This document shows, in pieces, positions 1 through 9,443 of a stretch of DNA of 64,000 bases. The DNA is taken from the NCBI RefSeq assembly GCF_020166335.1, contig NZ_JAIUJR010000012.1, forward strand, positions 1 to 64,000. Reading direction: 5' to 3'. The translations under genes and the position numbers were made by a program. The DNA is from Winogradskyella alexanderae. GTDB lineage: Bacteria; Bacteroidota; Bacteroidia; Flavobacteriales; Flavobacteriaceae. Position 1 is the stretch's first letter; each line of letters starts with the position of its first letter. The notes below the pieces were generated by a model. The model ran no database searches. It saw only the letters and a list, made by a program, of their open reading frames with translations, and was not told where the DNA came from.

Positions 1-1
1 A

Positions 2-841
2 GGGTTCGACGTGAACGGTCTTTTGGTACAGGGCGGAGGCGACCTTTGTGCTTCCCTTGACGTACCTGGGGCACCGATCCACGTGGAAGAGGAGTGTAGT
101 GCATACGCAGGAAGAATGAAGTCCTATCATCCATTAGAATGTCTCTATGGAGGTGTAGCAACGATAAATGCCACACAGGTTGTGGATCCGGTAATTCCAG
201 ATGGTTTCCAACAACTTTTTGTATTAACAAACGCATTTACACTGACAATACTCGATGTAAACACTGTTCCTGAATTTGATGTCAATCATGTAGGGTTTTA
301 CAGAATCCACAGTTTGGTTTATAATCCGGATACTTTAGATTTGAGTATCGTTCAATTTGGAGAAACTACCGCTTTTGATGTGCTTCCTTTATTGCAGCAA
401 GGTGGCGGTAACATCTGCGCATCTTTGGATGTAAGAGGTGCAATATCCGTTGTGTTACCTAAGTTTTTCTGCCAGATATTTGGTGGGTTTAGTTTAGGTA
501 AAGATTTTAATTCTGATGAAGATATAGTGAATAACTGGATAAACGAGTATGATAATTACAAGGATTTTGAAACTGCAATGCTAAAAGAGGTTACAAAAAC
601 AACAGTTTATCCTAATCCCGCAAGGCAAAATATCAATGTCAATACTATTGTGTTAGAGGATGAAGTTATAAGTTATTCAATCGCGGATATGCAAGGAAGA
701 GTTTTAAATGTTGGAGAAATTTCCAATTTAGAAAAGGGCAACTACCAATTAAACGTGAGTAACCTAAGTAATGGTACATATATAGTACAATTTAATTCGG
801 AGTTTAGAAATATATCAACTAAAATTCAAGTTCAGCGATAG
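2..841 (+). CDS. T9SS-secreted protein, 3' part only
   Basis: The reading frame is open to the left edge, so only the last 279 codons are seen; the GTG at 11 is not a real start. Two copies of a 'QGGG(D/N)(L/I)CASLDV' motif (near 31-66 and 388-432) show an internal repeat of about 125 residues. The last 75-80 residues form a type A type IX secretion sorting domain: 'VYPNPARQNINV', then 'SIADMQGRVL', then 'LSNGTYIVQF'. The protein is therefore exported across the outer membrane and released or attached at the surface. Function of the repeated part is not recognised. A strong hairpin follows 20 nt after the stop. Confidence 0.85.
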   Translation, partial: GFDVNGLLVQGGGDLCASLDVPGAPIHVEEECSAYAGRMKSYHPLECLYGGVATINATQVVDPVIPDGFQQLFVLTNAFTLTILDVNTVPEFDVNHVGFYRIHSLVYNPDTLDLSIVQFGETTAFDVLPLLQQGGGNICASLDVRGAISVVLPKFFCQIFGGFSLGKDFNSDEDIVNNWINEYDNYKDFETAMLKEVTKTTVYPNPARQNINVNTIVLEDEVISYSIADMQGRVLNVGEISNLEKGNYQLNVSNLSNGTYIVQFNSEFRNISTKIQVQR

Positions 842-861
842 GTTTCGTCACTAGATAATAT

Positions 862-890
862 AAAAGCCACCTACTTTTGGTGGCTTTTTC
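862..890. terminator. Bidirectional Rho-independent terminator
   Basis: Perfect 10-bp stem (862-871 with 879-888), 7-nt loop, A run on the left and T run on the right. It lies between the stop of the T9SS protein and the stop of the convergent M14 peptidase, so it can serve both. Confidence 0.85.
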
Positions 891-895
891 ATTTT

Positions 896-2638
896 TTAAT
901 TTACAATTCTATATACAGGATAGTGCATATGCGAAGTTTCATAGAATTTACTGTTTTTATGTATCCAATCTAATTGAGCGTACCAGTTGTCTGCAAATTC
1001 TTTGTCGTATGTTTTTTTAAGATTGAAGTTTATTTGGAGTTGAGCATCCGTACTTAGTATTAGTCTCGCTTTGTCCTCCCAAACATAAGGTGAAAAGCCT
1101 TCTTTTTGCTGAAGAATGGAATCGAAAAAATTCCAGTTAAAAAATGAATCAACAGCTAATGGTTCTAAAGTCTCAATTAAGTAACGTAATGCGTTCTGCT
1201 CGGTAAAAATAAGATAGTCTCCTTGTTTAAATGCAACCTTAGAAATGGAAGTTTTAACTTTTGTATTGTAGTGCATATAATGACCCTCATAAGGTCTATT
1301 TCTTGTTTTGTAATCCTCAATTCTATAAGATTCAACGCTTATTATTGTGTCTTTTTGAAATTGAGACATTTCTACCTTGTTTAGCTCAAGTAATTCAATA
1401 ACATTGTGCCAGCCTTGTGGTATAACATAAGCTTTTGGAATAGTGATTTCTGTTTTTGGTTTAAAATAATTTTGGTAGGTAATTTGCTTGGTGTAGGGTT
1501 TGGACTTATCATACTTTAATCTTTGACCACCGGTTAGCTGACTGGGTAGCATTTTACCTTCATAGCCCTTGAAATTCAATATAGAATATTTGCTTGTATC
1601 TATTTCCCAGGAAACAGGGTAAGCATCACCTACTTTCCACATTTTGTTTTGTTCCTGTCTTAAATCTTGTATTTTTTTTGAATCTGCTTCAACTATTTCT
1701 ATCATACTAGCCAATAATTGGTAAGTGCCTTCAACTCTTTGTTTATATGGTTTTAGCATATGAGTCTCAACCATCATACCCAGTGTATTAAACAGTGTTG
1801 TGTAACCAGTTGAATAACGCGGATTATCAAAAAACTGTGAAAACCCTGAGTCTGGAGTTCTATTGAACACATTGACATATGGCGTTATATCCCAAGATTT
1901 ATCTTTCAATTTATTTTCAAGATTTGACATCCATTCCTTATGAATATATTCTCCCAAGACACCTCCCATCTTATTGTGTTGCGTAAATAAATGGGTAAGA
2001 GTGTATTGATAATCTGCACCGTTGCTTACATGATTATCTATAAATACATCTGGTTTTACTAAATGAAAGATTTTTGCAAACGATTTTGCGTTTTTTGTAT
2101 CTGATTTGATAAAATCTCGATTTAAGTCATAATTCCGTGCATTACCTCTAAAACCGTACTCCTTGGGGCCATTCTGATTGGTACGTGTGCCTGAGTTTCT
2201 ATTAAGACTACCACCAACATTGTAGATTGGGATGGTAACTAAAATGGTGTTTTTTGGACGATTTATTTTACCTTGTACAATATCTCTATAAAGCATCATT
2301 GTGGCGTCAATGCCATCAGATTCTCCAGGGTGTATGCCATTATTAATAAATATAAACCTGTTTTCTTTTCTTAGTTTGTCAAAGTTATCTCCTGAACCTT
2401 TTGTATTAAGGGTAACAAAATGAAGAGGTTTGCCCGAATCTGTTTCACCTATTTCTTTAAGGGTTATTTCACTGTAAGAATTAGCTAATTCGCTATAAAA
2501 CGCAATAGTTTCATCGTATGTTGCGGTTTCTAGTCCTTTACTCGCTTCAAAAACGGTAATGAATTTTCCGTTATCAGATTTATTTGAATCTGTTGTACAG
2601 GAACATACAATGAGAAATAAAAACAAAATTTTTTTCAT
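896..2638 (-). CDS. M14 family zinc carboxypeptidase, lipoprotein
   Basis: 580 residues. The N-terminus 'MKKILFLFLIVCSC' is a short lipoprotein signal with Cys14 as likely lipidated residue, so the enzyme probably sits on an envelope membrane facing outward. Peptidase M14 signature: 'IHPGES' gives zinc ligands His103 and Glu106; 'RNYDLNRD' (about 169-176) carries the substrate-binding Asn/Arg pair; 'DNHVSNG' gives the third ligand His203; 'VETHMLKPY' further on may hold the catalytic Glu. The remaining ~270 residues are an accessory C-terminal part. The family removes C-terminal residues from peptides; the exact substrate cannot be read. Divergent from ctlX with 130 bp between. Confidence 0.85.
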   Translation of the reverse strand: MKKILFLFLIVCSCTTDSNKSDNGKFITVFEASKGLETATYDETIAFYSELANSYSEITLKEIGETDSGKPLHFVTLNTKGSGDNFDKLRKENRFIFINNGIHPGESDGIDATMMLYRDIVQGKINRPKNTILVTIPIYNVGGSLNRNSGTRTNQNGPKEYGFRGNARNYDLNRDFIKSDTKNAKSFAKIFHLVKPDVFIDNHVSNGADYQYTLTHLFTQHNKMGGVLGEYIHKEWMSNLENKLKDKSWDITPYVNVFNRTPDSGFSQFFDNPRYSTGYTTLFNTLGMMVETHMLKPYKQRVEGTYQLLASMIEIVEADSKKIQDLRQEQNKMWKVGDAYPVSWEIDTSKYSILNFKGYEGKMLPSQLTGGQRLKYDKSKPYTKQITYQNYFKPKTEITIPKAYVIPQGWHNVIELLELNKVEMSQFQKDTIISVESYRIEDYKTRNRPYEGHYMHYNTKVKTSISKVAFKQGDYLIFTEQNALRYLIETLEPLAVDSFFNWNFFDSILQQKEGFSPYVWEDKARLILSTDAQLQINFNLKKTYDKEFADNWYAQLDWIHKNSKFYETSHMHYPVYRIVN

Positions 2639-2738
2639 ATGTGAAAGATTGAAAAAACTAATTGGTTTGCGTCTTCAAACTTAAAGATTTTAACCCACAA
2701 TATCTTCTTGAAACTAAAATTCAAACTTAAAAAATGAG

Positions 2739-2746
2739 TAATTTTG
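2739..2746 (+). promoter_or_regulatory. Candidate -7 box for ctlX
   Basis: TAATTTTG fits the Bacteroidota TAnnTTTG box. It predicts a transcript start near 2753, 16 nt before the ctlX ATG. No well-placed TTG -33 box was found. Confidence 0.4.
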
Positions 2747-2768
2747 TTTAATACTTTAAAAACAGTAA

Positions 2769-3701
2769 ATGCAACAGATTACCGATTCAATTTTAATGGT
2801 CAGGCCTATTAATTTTAGGATGAACGAACAAACTGCAGTTAATAATTACTTTCAAGAAGATTTGGATTTGAAGAATGCCGAAATTAATTCTAAGGCTCAA
2901 ACCGAATTTGATGAATTTGTTGAAAAACTGAAAGCTGTTGGTATTAATGTTGTGGTTGTACATGATGATAAGCTAATGGATACTCCAGATTCAATTTTTC
3001 CCAACAATTGGGTTAGTTTCCATGCTAATGGAGATGTTGCCATATACCCAATGTTTGCCGAAAACAGGAGACTTGAACGTAGGGAAGAAGTATTTATACG
3101 TCTGGAGGAAGAAGGATTTAAGATTGAGAATATTGTTGACTATACCTCTGCGGAAGATGAAGGTATTTTTTTGGAAGGTACAGGGAGTATTTTAATGGAT
3201 AGGAAAAATAGAAAAGCTTATTGTGCACTGTCTCCGAGAGCAGATGAGGATCTTTTTATAGAATTCTGTGAAGATTTTGAATACACACCTGTTGTGTTTA
3301 CAGCCAACCAAACTGTTGGGAACAAACGCCTACCCATTTATCACACCAACGTAATGATGTGTCTGGCTGAGGATTTTACAGTCATTTGTTTAGACACAAT
3401 TGACGATAAGAAAGAGCGAAAGAATGTTGTAAAGCATTTAAAGCAAGATGGGAAGGAAATAATTTCGATAACTGAAGGACAAATGCATCAGTTTGCTGGT
3501 AATATGTTACAACTAAAGGGTAGTGGTAATAAAAGGTATTTAGTAATGAGCGAGGCAGCACATAAAAGTCTAACCAAGGATCAAATTAATAGAATAGAAA
3601 AGTACTGCCCAATATTGTCGAGTTCCTTAGAAACAATTGAGACATGTGGTGGTGGTAGTGCACGATGCATGATGGCCGAGGTGTTTTTGCCGAGAGCCTA
3701 G
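2769..3701 (+). CDS. ctlX: Citrulline-utilization hydrolase CtlX (amidinotransferase fold)
   Basis: 310 residues, the usual length for the family. Guanidino-group-modifying enzyme signature: 'FPNNWVSFH' near residue 78, 'LEGTGS' near 138 (acidic residues of the site), 'YHTNVMM' near 197 (catalytic His region), and 'CGGGSARCM' at the end with Cys300 as the expected nucleophile. Members act on arginine/citrulline-type substrates in the cytoplasm. Single gene; its stop at 3701 meets a convergent permease 5 bp on. Confidence 0.85.
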   Translation: MQQITDSILMVRPINFRMNEQTAVNNYFQEDLDLKNAEINSKAQTEFDEFVEKLKAVGINVVVVHDDKLMDTPDSIFPNNWVSFHANGDVAIYPMFAENRRLERREEVFIRLEEEGFKIENIVDYTSAEDEGIFLEGTGSILMDRKNRKAYCALSPRADEDLFIEFCEDFEYTPVVFTANQTVGNKRLPIYHTNVMMCLAEDFTVICLDTIDDKKERKNVVKHLKQDGKEIISITEGQMHQFAGNMLQLKGSGNKRYLVMSEAAHKSLTKDQINRIEKYCPILSSSLETIETCGGGSARCMMAEVFLPRA

Positions 3702-3706
3702 CTATT

Positions 3707-4462
3707 CTAGAATAAATACACGATTGCAATTCCTACAAGCACTAAAGAATATGTAATCTTGAAGTGTTTATTTGAAGCTTCAGTACCAGCCTTTGCGCCA
3801 AAATAGTTGGCAACAAAATAACTGAAGAATAGGATTAAAACTAGATTCCAATCAATTGTTATCTCTAAATTATATTTAATATAAGCACCATAACTGACTG
3901 GAGGAACCAATATAGCAAGGCTCAGAGCACGTGCAAATTCTTTTTTTAGTTTGAATATACCTATTAAAACCGGAACCATTAAAACACCGGCACCAATGCC
4001 AAATAGACCACCAACTGTTCCAGTTAATGCGCCTAAAATCAAAATCCATAACCATGAAATTGAATCTCTATATTTGATGGAATTATAAGTCTTTCCTCTT
4101 AGAATAGGGACTATTTGAATAAATGCTATTAGAATCAAAATTAGTGCAAAAAGTAATTTGATATCCTGTTCACCTATAAGGAAAGCAACTACTGCTCCAA
4201 TATAAGAGAAGGTACAATATGAAATTACACCAATAGCAATATTTAACCATTGTTGTTTAACATAATCGTATAGAGAGACAACTCCAAGAAGACTCATGGG
4301 CCCAAGCATCATGGTTAAAACATTACCTTGAGACTCTAATTGAGAAAATCCACAAATTAAAACTAGGAAAGAAACTAAGAACGGACCACCACCGATACCT
4401 GCATAGCCACCAACATAACCAATGGTCAATCCAAGGAAGATATAAATGTATAATTCACACAT
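3707..4462 (-). CDS. TauE/SafE (TSUP) family permease
   Basis: 251 residues, almost entirely hydrophobic, with about 7-8 membrane helices. The two halves repeat the family's glycine motif: 'GGYAGIGGG' near residue 20 and 'GGLFGIGAG' near 150, as expected from the internal duplication of TSUP transporters. The family exports or imports sulfur-containing or small organic anions; the substrate here is unknown. Monocistronic, with 141 bp before the neighbouring kinase. Confidence 0.85.
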   Translation of the reverse strand: MCELYIYIFLGLTIGYVGGYAGIGGGPFLVSFLVLICGFSQLESQGNVLTMMLGPMSLLGVVSLYDYVKQQWLNIAIGVISYCTFSYIGAVVAFLIGEQDIKLLFALILILIAFIQIVPILRGKTYNSIKYRDSISWLWILILGALTGTVGGLFGIGAGVLMVPVLIGIFKLKKEFARALSLAILVPPVSYGAYIKYNLEITIDWNLVLILFFSYFVANYFGAKAGTEASNKHFKITYSLVLVGIAIVYLF

Positions 4463-4603
4463 TTTATAAGTTTCTTTGATTAGATTCTTCTATATTTCTT
4501 TATTGCATATTTTTTTACAGTAATTAGCAGTGCAATTTACTACCAATATAGCACTAAAATTCTCATAGCCTTGCGAGGTTAGTACTTTTAAAAAAAGTAA
4601 AAT

Positions 4604-6661
4604 TTAGTTTAAAGGCGCTTGTTTAGGTAATTCAATAAAGAATTTACTGCCAACATTTAATGTGCTTTCTACCCAAATCCTACCGTTGTTAAGCTCAACT
4701 AAATCCTTGGCAATTGTTAGTCCAAGACCCGTACCTTTTTCATTTTTTGTACCAACAGTGGTGAAGTTTTTGTTTGCTTTGAATAATTTATCCAAGTTCT
4801 CCTTAGAAATGCCCACACCTGTGTCTTCTACACAAATTAGTGCTTTGCCATTAACATCTTGGTTAGACACCGTTATGACATCTCCTGTTCTGCTAAACTT
4901 AACTGCATTGGTTATAAGATTTTGAATAACAATTTCGATCATACTCTTATCTGCGTAAACGAAATCACGTTGCGATTCGTCAATGAGAACAATGCGCTTG
5001 TCTTCTAATTTTTGCTCAACCAGTTCAATTTTATTTTGAAATACCTCTTGTATATTAAATAGTTCCTGTTTAGGTTCTAAATTTTGTAACTGTGATTTTG
5101 ACCAATTCAATAAATTAAAAAGAAGGGCAGATGCATTATTAGCATTTTCGCTTAATTCAGGTATTAAGTCATTGAATTCTTCTTTTGAGATACTGTCTTC
5201 CTTTAACAAATCGAGAAATGCTTTAATAGAGGAAATAGAATCTTTAAGATCGTGTGAAACAATTGAGAACAATTTGTCCTTCACTTGATTAACTTCTTCA
5301 AGATGGTGTGTTTGCTCTAAAATTGCTTCATTTCTTACTTTTTCTAATTCAATAGCTTCTTTTTGTTCACTAACTTTTATTTTGTAGTGTTTCAGTTTAA
5401 CCAAGCAGTAAATCAAAGAAGCTACTAATACTAATAAAGCAAGAATTCCTCCATAAAGATAAAGAGGATTCTTGCTTAACCAATTGTCATTTTTATCGTC
5501 GACGACGATAGGTTTTGAGCTATCAACAAATGGATCATTTTTAGTGAGGTCTATAGACCCTACATCAGTAGGGTAAACAGGTTGGTCTTCTTTGGATAAT
5601 TCTTCTTTTAAATCGTAATATTTGTTCTGCCAGAAAAATGCATTTTGATAATAACCGCGAGTAGAATCTAATGCAATGTGGAGTTTGTAATTTTCAAGTA
5701 ACGCTGCTTTATTATCTATTTTTTGCGCTATGGCATAAGCTTCGTTAAGTTGAAGTTCTGCTAGTCTTACTTTTTTACGTTGAAGATTCAAATTACCTAT
5801 TGCATTTAAAGCCCTCAATAATCCTTCTTCATTGCCTTTTTTACGATTATACTTTAAACCTTCAACTAGTAACTCTGAGGCTTTTTCAAACTCTTTAAAT
5901 TTGAGGTATTCACTACCTAGCTTAGGTAAAATTTCCCCTCTTAAATCTTCATCAGAGTTTGGTAAAGTCATATCTAGCACCTTTTCATAGTACTCAATAG
6001 CCTTTCTGTGTTCCTTTCTCAGCGAATATAAATCAGCGATATTTTTTGTGGAGTTTCGTATACCATCTAAATCATCAATTTGCTTCCTTATGCCAAGTGC
6101 CTTGAAATTAAAATCAATCGCTTTATCGATTTGGTTGGTTTTAAAATAGGCTTCTGCCAGATTATTGTATGCGCTACTTAGTTCGTCTTTTAAGCCTTTT
6201 TGCTCAAAAATATCAATGGCAGACAATGAATTTTGAAGACCAACAACATAGTTACCTCGTTTTATTTCTATGAGCCCAATACTGTTGCTTACTTTAGCTA
6301 TACCAAGTGAGTCCTTAATTTGCAGGAAGTATTGACGTGATTTATTGTAGTTATCAATTGCATTATAGTAGTCATTGCGTTTGCTATAAATTAACGCACG
6401 GTAATAACTGCTTTCGGCAAGTCCTTTTACGTAGTTTAAGTCTTCAGCAAGTTTTGATGTTTGGTTAACATAAAGTAGGGCTTTTTTGTAATCCTCAATT
6501 TTGAGTAATTCTGAGATAAGTTCAATAGACAAATCTACTTTAGTAGAGTCTTGGTCTTGATATGCCAATTCTACAGTAAGATTGTCAATTATCTCATTTT
6601 GTGAAAAACACACTAATGAGAAAAAGAGAAAAACCAATGTAGGTAAACACCTCATACGCAC
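4604..6661 (-). CDS. TPR-domain sensor histidine kinase
   Basis: 685 residues. Signal peptide 1-20; about six TPR units from 45 to 350; one membrane helix near 399-422; a coiled coil 428-460; HisKA with 'IVSHDLKD' (His470 the phospho-acceptor); HATPase_c with N-box Asn585, G1 'DTGVG' 613-617 and G2 'GTGLG' 643-647. The TPR part therefore lies in the periplasm and the kinase in the cytoplasm. All catalytic motifs look intact. No response regulator is adjacent, so it is an orphan kinase here. The first Met is used; Met3 is also possible. Confidence 0.9.
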   Translation of the reverse strand: MRMRCLPTLVFLFFSLVCFSQNEIIDNLTVELAYQDQDSTKVDLSIELISELLKIEDYKKALLYVNQTSKLAEDLNYVKGLAESSYYRALIYSKRNDYYNAIDNYNKSRQYFLQIKDSLGIAKVSNSIGLIEIKRGNYVVGLQNSLSAIDIFEQKGLKDELSSAYNNLAEAYFKTNQIDKAIDFNFKALGIRKQIDDLDGIRNSTKNIADLYSLRKEHRKAIEYYEKVLDMTLPNSDEDLRGEILPKLGSEYLKFKEFEKASELLVEGLKYNRKKGNEEGLLRALNAIGNLNLQRKKVRLAELQLNEAYAIAQKIDNKAALLENYKLHIALDSTRGYYQNAFFWQNKYYDLKEELSKEDQPVYPTDVGSIDLTKNDPFVDSSKPIVVDDKNDNWLSKNPLYLYGGILALLVLVASLIYCLVKLKHYKIKVSEQKEAIELEKVRNEAILEQTHHLEEVNQVKDKLFSIVSHDLKDSISSIKAFLDLLKEDSISKEEFNDLIPELSENANNASALLFNLLNWSKSQLQNLEPKQELFNIQEVFQNKIELVEQKLEDKRIVLIDESQRDFVYADKSMIEIVIQNLITNAVKFSRTGDVITVSNQDVNGKALICVEDTGVGISKENLDKLFKANKNFTTVGTKNEKGTGLGLTIAKDLVELNNGRIWVESTLNVGSKFFIELPKQAPLN

Positions 6662-7191
6662 GAAGTGTTACGATAAATTGAATTGTTTTGAGTTGAATAA
6701 CTTTTTTTATGCAGGGATAGAAAATGTAAGTTCACGCAAAACAATAACAACTTGGTTAGTGTTTGATCCTTAAGCCTCATCAAAGTTTGGGACATTTGTT
6801 AATAGCCTATCAAAAATCAGACAATGCGCTCAAAAACACTAATTATAGGGTTTTAATACCAATAAATTAGATGAAACGCTAGATAAAATTCGATAAAAAA
6901 AAGCTCAATCGACTAAAGGTAAAAATCATAGAAAAACTACCATTTTATCGATAAAATGCAGAAATGGCATAAGTGTCTGTTTAACAATATTTTATGATAT
7001 TTTTGCATAAATTAAATGGCAAACTAAGTATAATAGATTGGCATAAAAACACATATGTGTAAACAAATTTATCAATTAGATATTGGTATTAAATAATCTC
7101 TTGACCGAATTTTAAATGGTGCCATCGCAATCTAAGATTGCAAATTCTCTCATCCTATATGGATTATTTTCAATTTTGTCAATTGGATAAA
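6662..7191. other. Gene-poor AT-rich interval with inverted-repeat ends
   Basis: 530 bp without a convincing gene. A perfect 13-bp inverted repeat, TTTAATACCAATA (6852-6864) and its complement (7081-7093), bounds about 242 bp that contains further A/T palindromes such as TTTTATCGATAAAA near 6943-6956. This could be a small non-coding mobile element or a transcribed structured RNA; no target-site duplication is obvious. Confidence 0.4.
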
Positions 7192-7434
7192 TTATGTTAA
7201 AGCAAGTAACTCGTTGGATAGAACATTTAAGTTTTCAACATCTCTATAAAAACTTGTATTTTCCAGGTATAACTTATTATTGCACTTCCAAAAATGAACC
7301 ACAAACTGATTCATTTCACTAACCTCATAGCTTTCATTTAGATATCCAATCCTATCAAACCTTAGTTTAATTTTATGAAATTCTCTTGTATTCTTAAAGT
7401 TTAAGAAAGCCTGTGATGGTATACCATTGAGCAA
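7192..7434 (-). CDS. Possible small protein, unrecognised
   Basis: 80-residue frame starting at a TTG; there is no in-frame ATG before the upstream stop. Composition is protein-like (aromatic and charged residues mixed, e.g. 'FVVHFWKCNNKLYLEN'), but no family, signal peptide or membrane segment is evident. It sits alone between the kinase and argS. It may be a decayed remnant or a chance frame. Confidence 0.25.
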   Translation of the reverse strand: MLNGIPSQAFLNFKNTREFHKIKLRFDRIGYLNESYEVSEMNQFVVHFWKCNNKLYLENTSFYRDVENLNVLSNELLALT

Positions 7435-7523
7435 GTATTTTTGGCCTTTTATTAATTTGTTTTTTGTGATATTGAAGTTAGGAAATTAAATTTTCTGAGA
7501 CTGTTTTGAACCAATAAAACTCA

Positions 7524-7531
7524 TATCTTTG
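7524..7531 (+). promoter_or_regulatory. Candidate -7 box for argS
   Basis: TATCTTTG matches TAnnTTTG; predicted transcript start near 7538, 25 nt before the argS ATG. No good -33 TTG at the usual distance. Confidence 0.45.
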
Positions 7532-7562
7532 CAGGCGTTTACAACTAGAATATTAAACCATA

Positions 7563-9338
7563 ATGAATCTCCAGAAAACGTTAGAACTACGTGTAAAAGA
7601 GGCAGTGAAAAGTTTATTCGACAATGAACTATCTGATGTCGAATTTCAGTCAACACGAAAAGAATTTGATGGTGATATTACCGTAGTGGTTTTCCCAATG
7701 CTCCGCATTTTAAAAGGTAATCCCGCAGTAATTGGAGAACAGATAGGAAAATTCCTGAAAGAAAATGTTAATCTCGTAAAGGATTTTAATGTGGTTAAGG
7801 GCTTCTTGAATCTAGAAATTGATGATTCGTATTACATAAGCTTCTTCAATGACATTTTGAAAGACCAAAACTACGGATTTTCCAAAACAGTTGACCCTAA
7901 AGCTGTAATGGTTGAATATTCTTCACCGAATACAAATAAACCTTTACATCTTGGGCATATACGCAATGTGTTATTAGGTTATAGCGTTTCAGAAATTCTG
8001 AAAGCCTCAGGTAAGAAGGTATATAAAACTCAGATAATAAATGATAGAGGGATTCATATTTGTAAGAGTATGCTGGCGTGGAAACGATTTGGAAATGGAG
8101 AAACACCTAAAACCAGTGGATTAAAGGGTGATAAACTGGTTGGTAATTATTATGTAGAATTTGATAAGGTTTACAAAAAAGAAATACAGGAGTTAATAAA
8201 TGCTGGAATGTCTGAGGATGACGCTAAGAAAAGCGCACCAATTTTGCTAGAGGCACAGGACATGTTGCGCAAATGGGAATCAGGAGATGAAGAGGTTGTG
8301 AATCTATGGGAAATGATGAATCATTGGGTTTATGATGGGTTTGAAGAAACCTACAAAGCAATAGGTGTAAATTTTGATGCCTATTACTATGAAAGTGATA
8401 CATATCTTCTAGGAAAGGAATTTATAGCCGAAGGACTAAAAACTGGGGCTTTCTTCAAAAAGGAAGATGGTTCTGTATGGTGCGATTTAACCGAGGATGG
8501 GCTTGATGAGAAAATTGTACTAAGAAGTGATGGAACCGCTGTGTATATGACTCAAGACATTGGTACGGCCATTCAACGTATTAAAGACTATCCGGATGTT
8601 GGTGGCATGGTTTATACAGTTGGTAACGAGCAAGATTATCATTTTAAAGTACTGTTCTTAATATTAAAGAAGCTTGGTTTTGATTGGGCCGAAAATCTTT
8701 ATCATCTAAGCTACGGAATGGTCGATTTGCCGAGTGGCAAGATGAAGAGTAGAGAAGGAACGGTTGTGGATGCAGATGATTTAATTCAAGAAATGGCCGA
8801 TACAGCTGAAGAAATTTCGAAAGAACTTGGCAAACTAGATGATTACAATGAAGCTGAAAAGAAAGAACTCTATAAAATAATTGGACTAGGAGCTCTGAAA
8901 TATTTCATTCTAAAGGTAGATCCAAAGAAAAGAATCTTGTTTGATCCTAAAGAATCAATAGATTTTCAAGGCAATACGGGACCCTTTATACAATACACCT
9001 ATGCTAGAATTCAATCAATACTTAGAAAATCTGATAGTGCTGATTTAAGTGCAATAGAAGAGATTACTTTACACGAAAAGGAACGTGAACTTATTAAGCA
9101 ATTAGAATTGTTTCCGGAAGTTGTACAGAACGCAGCTACTCAGCATAGTCCCGCATTAATTGCCAATTACACTTACGACTTGGTTAAAGAATTCAATTCG
9201 TTTTATCAAAATGTTTCGATTTTGGGTGCAGATTCGCAACAGGAAAAGACCTTTAGAGTAGCACTGAGTAAAATGGTAGGGACGACTATTAAAAATGCAT
9301 TTACTTTGTTAGGCATAGCCGTACCTTCTCGTATGTAG
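7563..9338 (+). CDS. argS: Arginyl-tRNA synthetase
   Basis: 591 residues, normal length for the class I enzyme that charges tRNA-Arg. N-terminal additional domain 1-105; 'SSPNTNKPLHLGH' holds the HIGH motif at 129-132; 'KMKSREG' near 393 is the KMSKS-like loop in its ArgRS form; the C-terminal anticodon-binding helical domain follows from about 465. ATG start with a nearby -7 box. Ordinary housekeeping gene. Confidence 0.97.
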   Translation: MNLQKTLELRVKEAVKSLFDNELSDVEFQSTRKEFDGDITVVVFPMLRILKGNPAVIGEQIGKFLKENVNLVKDFNVVKGFLNLEIDDSYYISFFNDILKDQNYGFSKTVDPKAVMVEYSSPNTNKPLHLGHIRNVLLGYSVSEILKASGKKVYKTQIINDRGIHICKSMLAWKRFGNGETPKTSGLKGDKLVGNYYVEFDKVYKKEIQELINAGMSEDDAKKSAPILLEAQDMLRKWESGDEEVVNLWEMMNHWVYDGFEETYKAIGVNFDAYYYESDTYLLGKEFIAEGLKTGAFFKKEDGSVWCDLTEDGLDEKIVLRSDGTAVYMTQDIGTAIQRIKDYPDVGGMVYTVGNEQDYHFKVLFLILKKLGFDWAENLYHLSYGMVDLPSGKMKSREGTVVDADDLIQEMADTAEEISKELGKLDDYNEAEKKELYKIIGLGALKYFILKVDPKKRILFDPKESIDFQGNTGPFIQYTYARIQSILRKSDSADLSAIEEITLHEKERELIKQLELFPEVVQNAATQHSPALIANYTYDLVKEFNSFYQNVSILGADSQQEKTFRVALSKMVGTTIKNAFTLLGIAVPSRM

Positions 9339-9392
9339 GGTGACACTTCATTTTTTAACCATTTTTTGACTTAATAAACACTGCGTATTTAG

Positions 9393-9400
9393 TACCTTTG
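9393..9400 (+). promoter_or_regulatory. Candidate -7 box
   Basis: TACCTTTG matches TAnnTTTG with a TTG at 9366-9368 (spacing 24, a little long). The predicted transcript start near 9407 lies upstream of both candidate ATGs of the next gene. Confidence 0.4.
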
Positions 9401-9443
9401 ATAATAGCTAAGTTTAGCTATGTTCAATCTTAAAAATGCAAAA

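Noticed and set aside
3703-3714. TATTCTAGAATA palindrome between ctlX and the permease
   Set aside because: Loop-free 12-bp palindrome in AT-rich DNA between convergent stops; too short and without T run to call a terminator or operator.
6582-6773. Plus-strand open frame of 63 codons
   Set aside because: It covers the 5' end of the histidine kinase on the opposite strand and shows no protein-like features.
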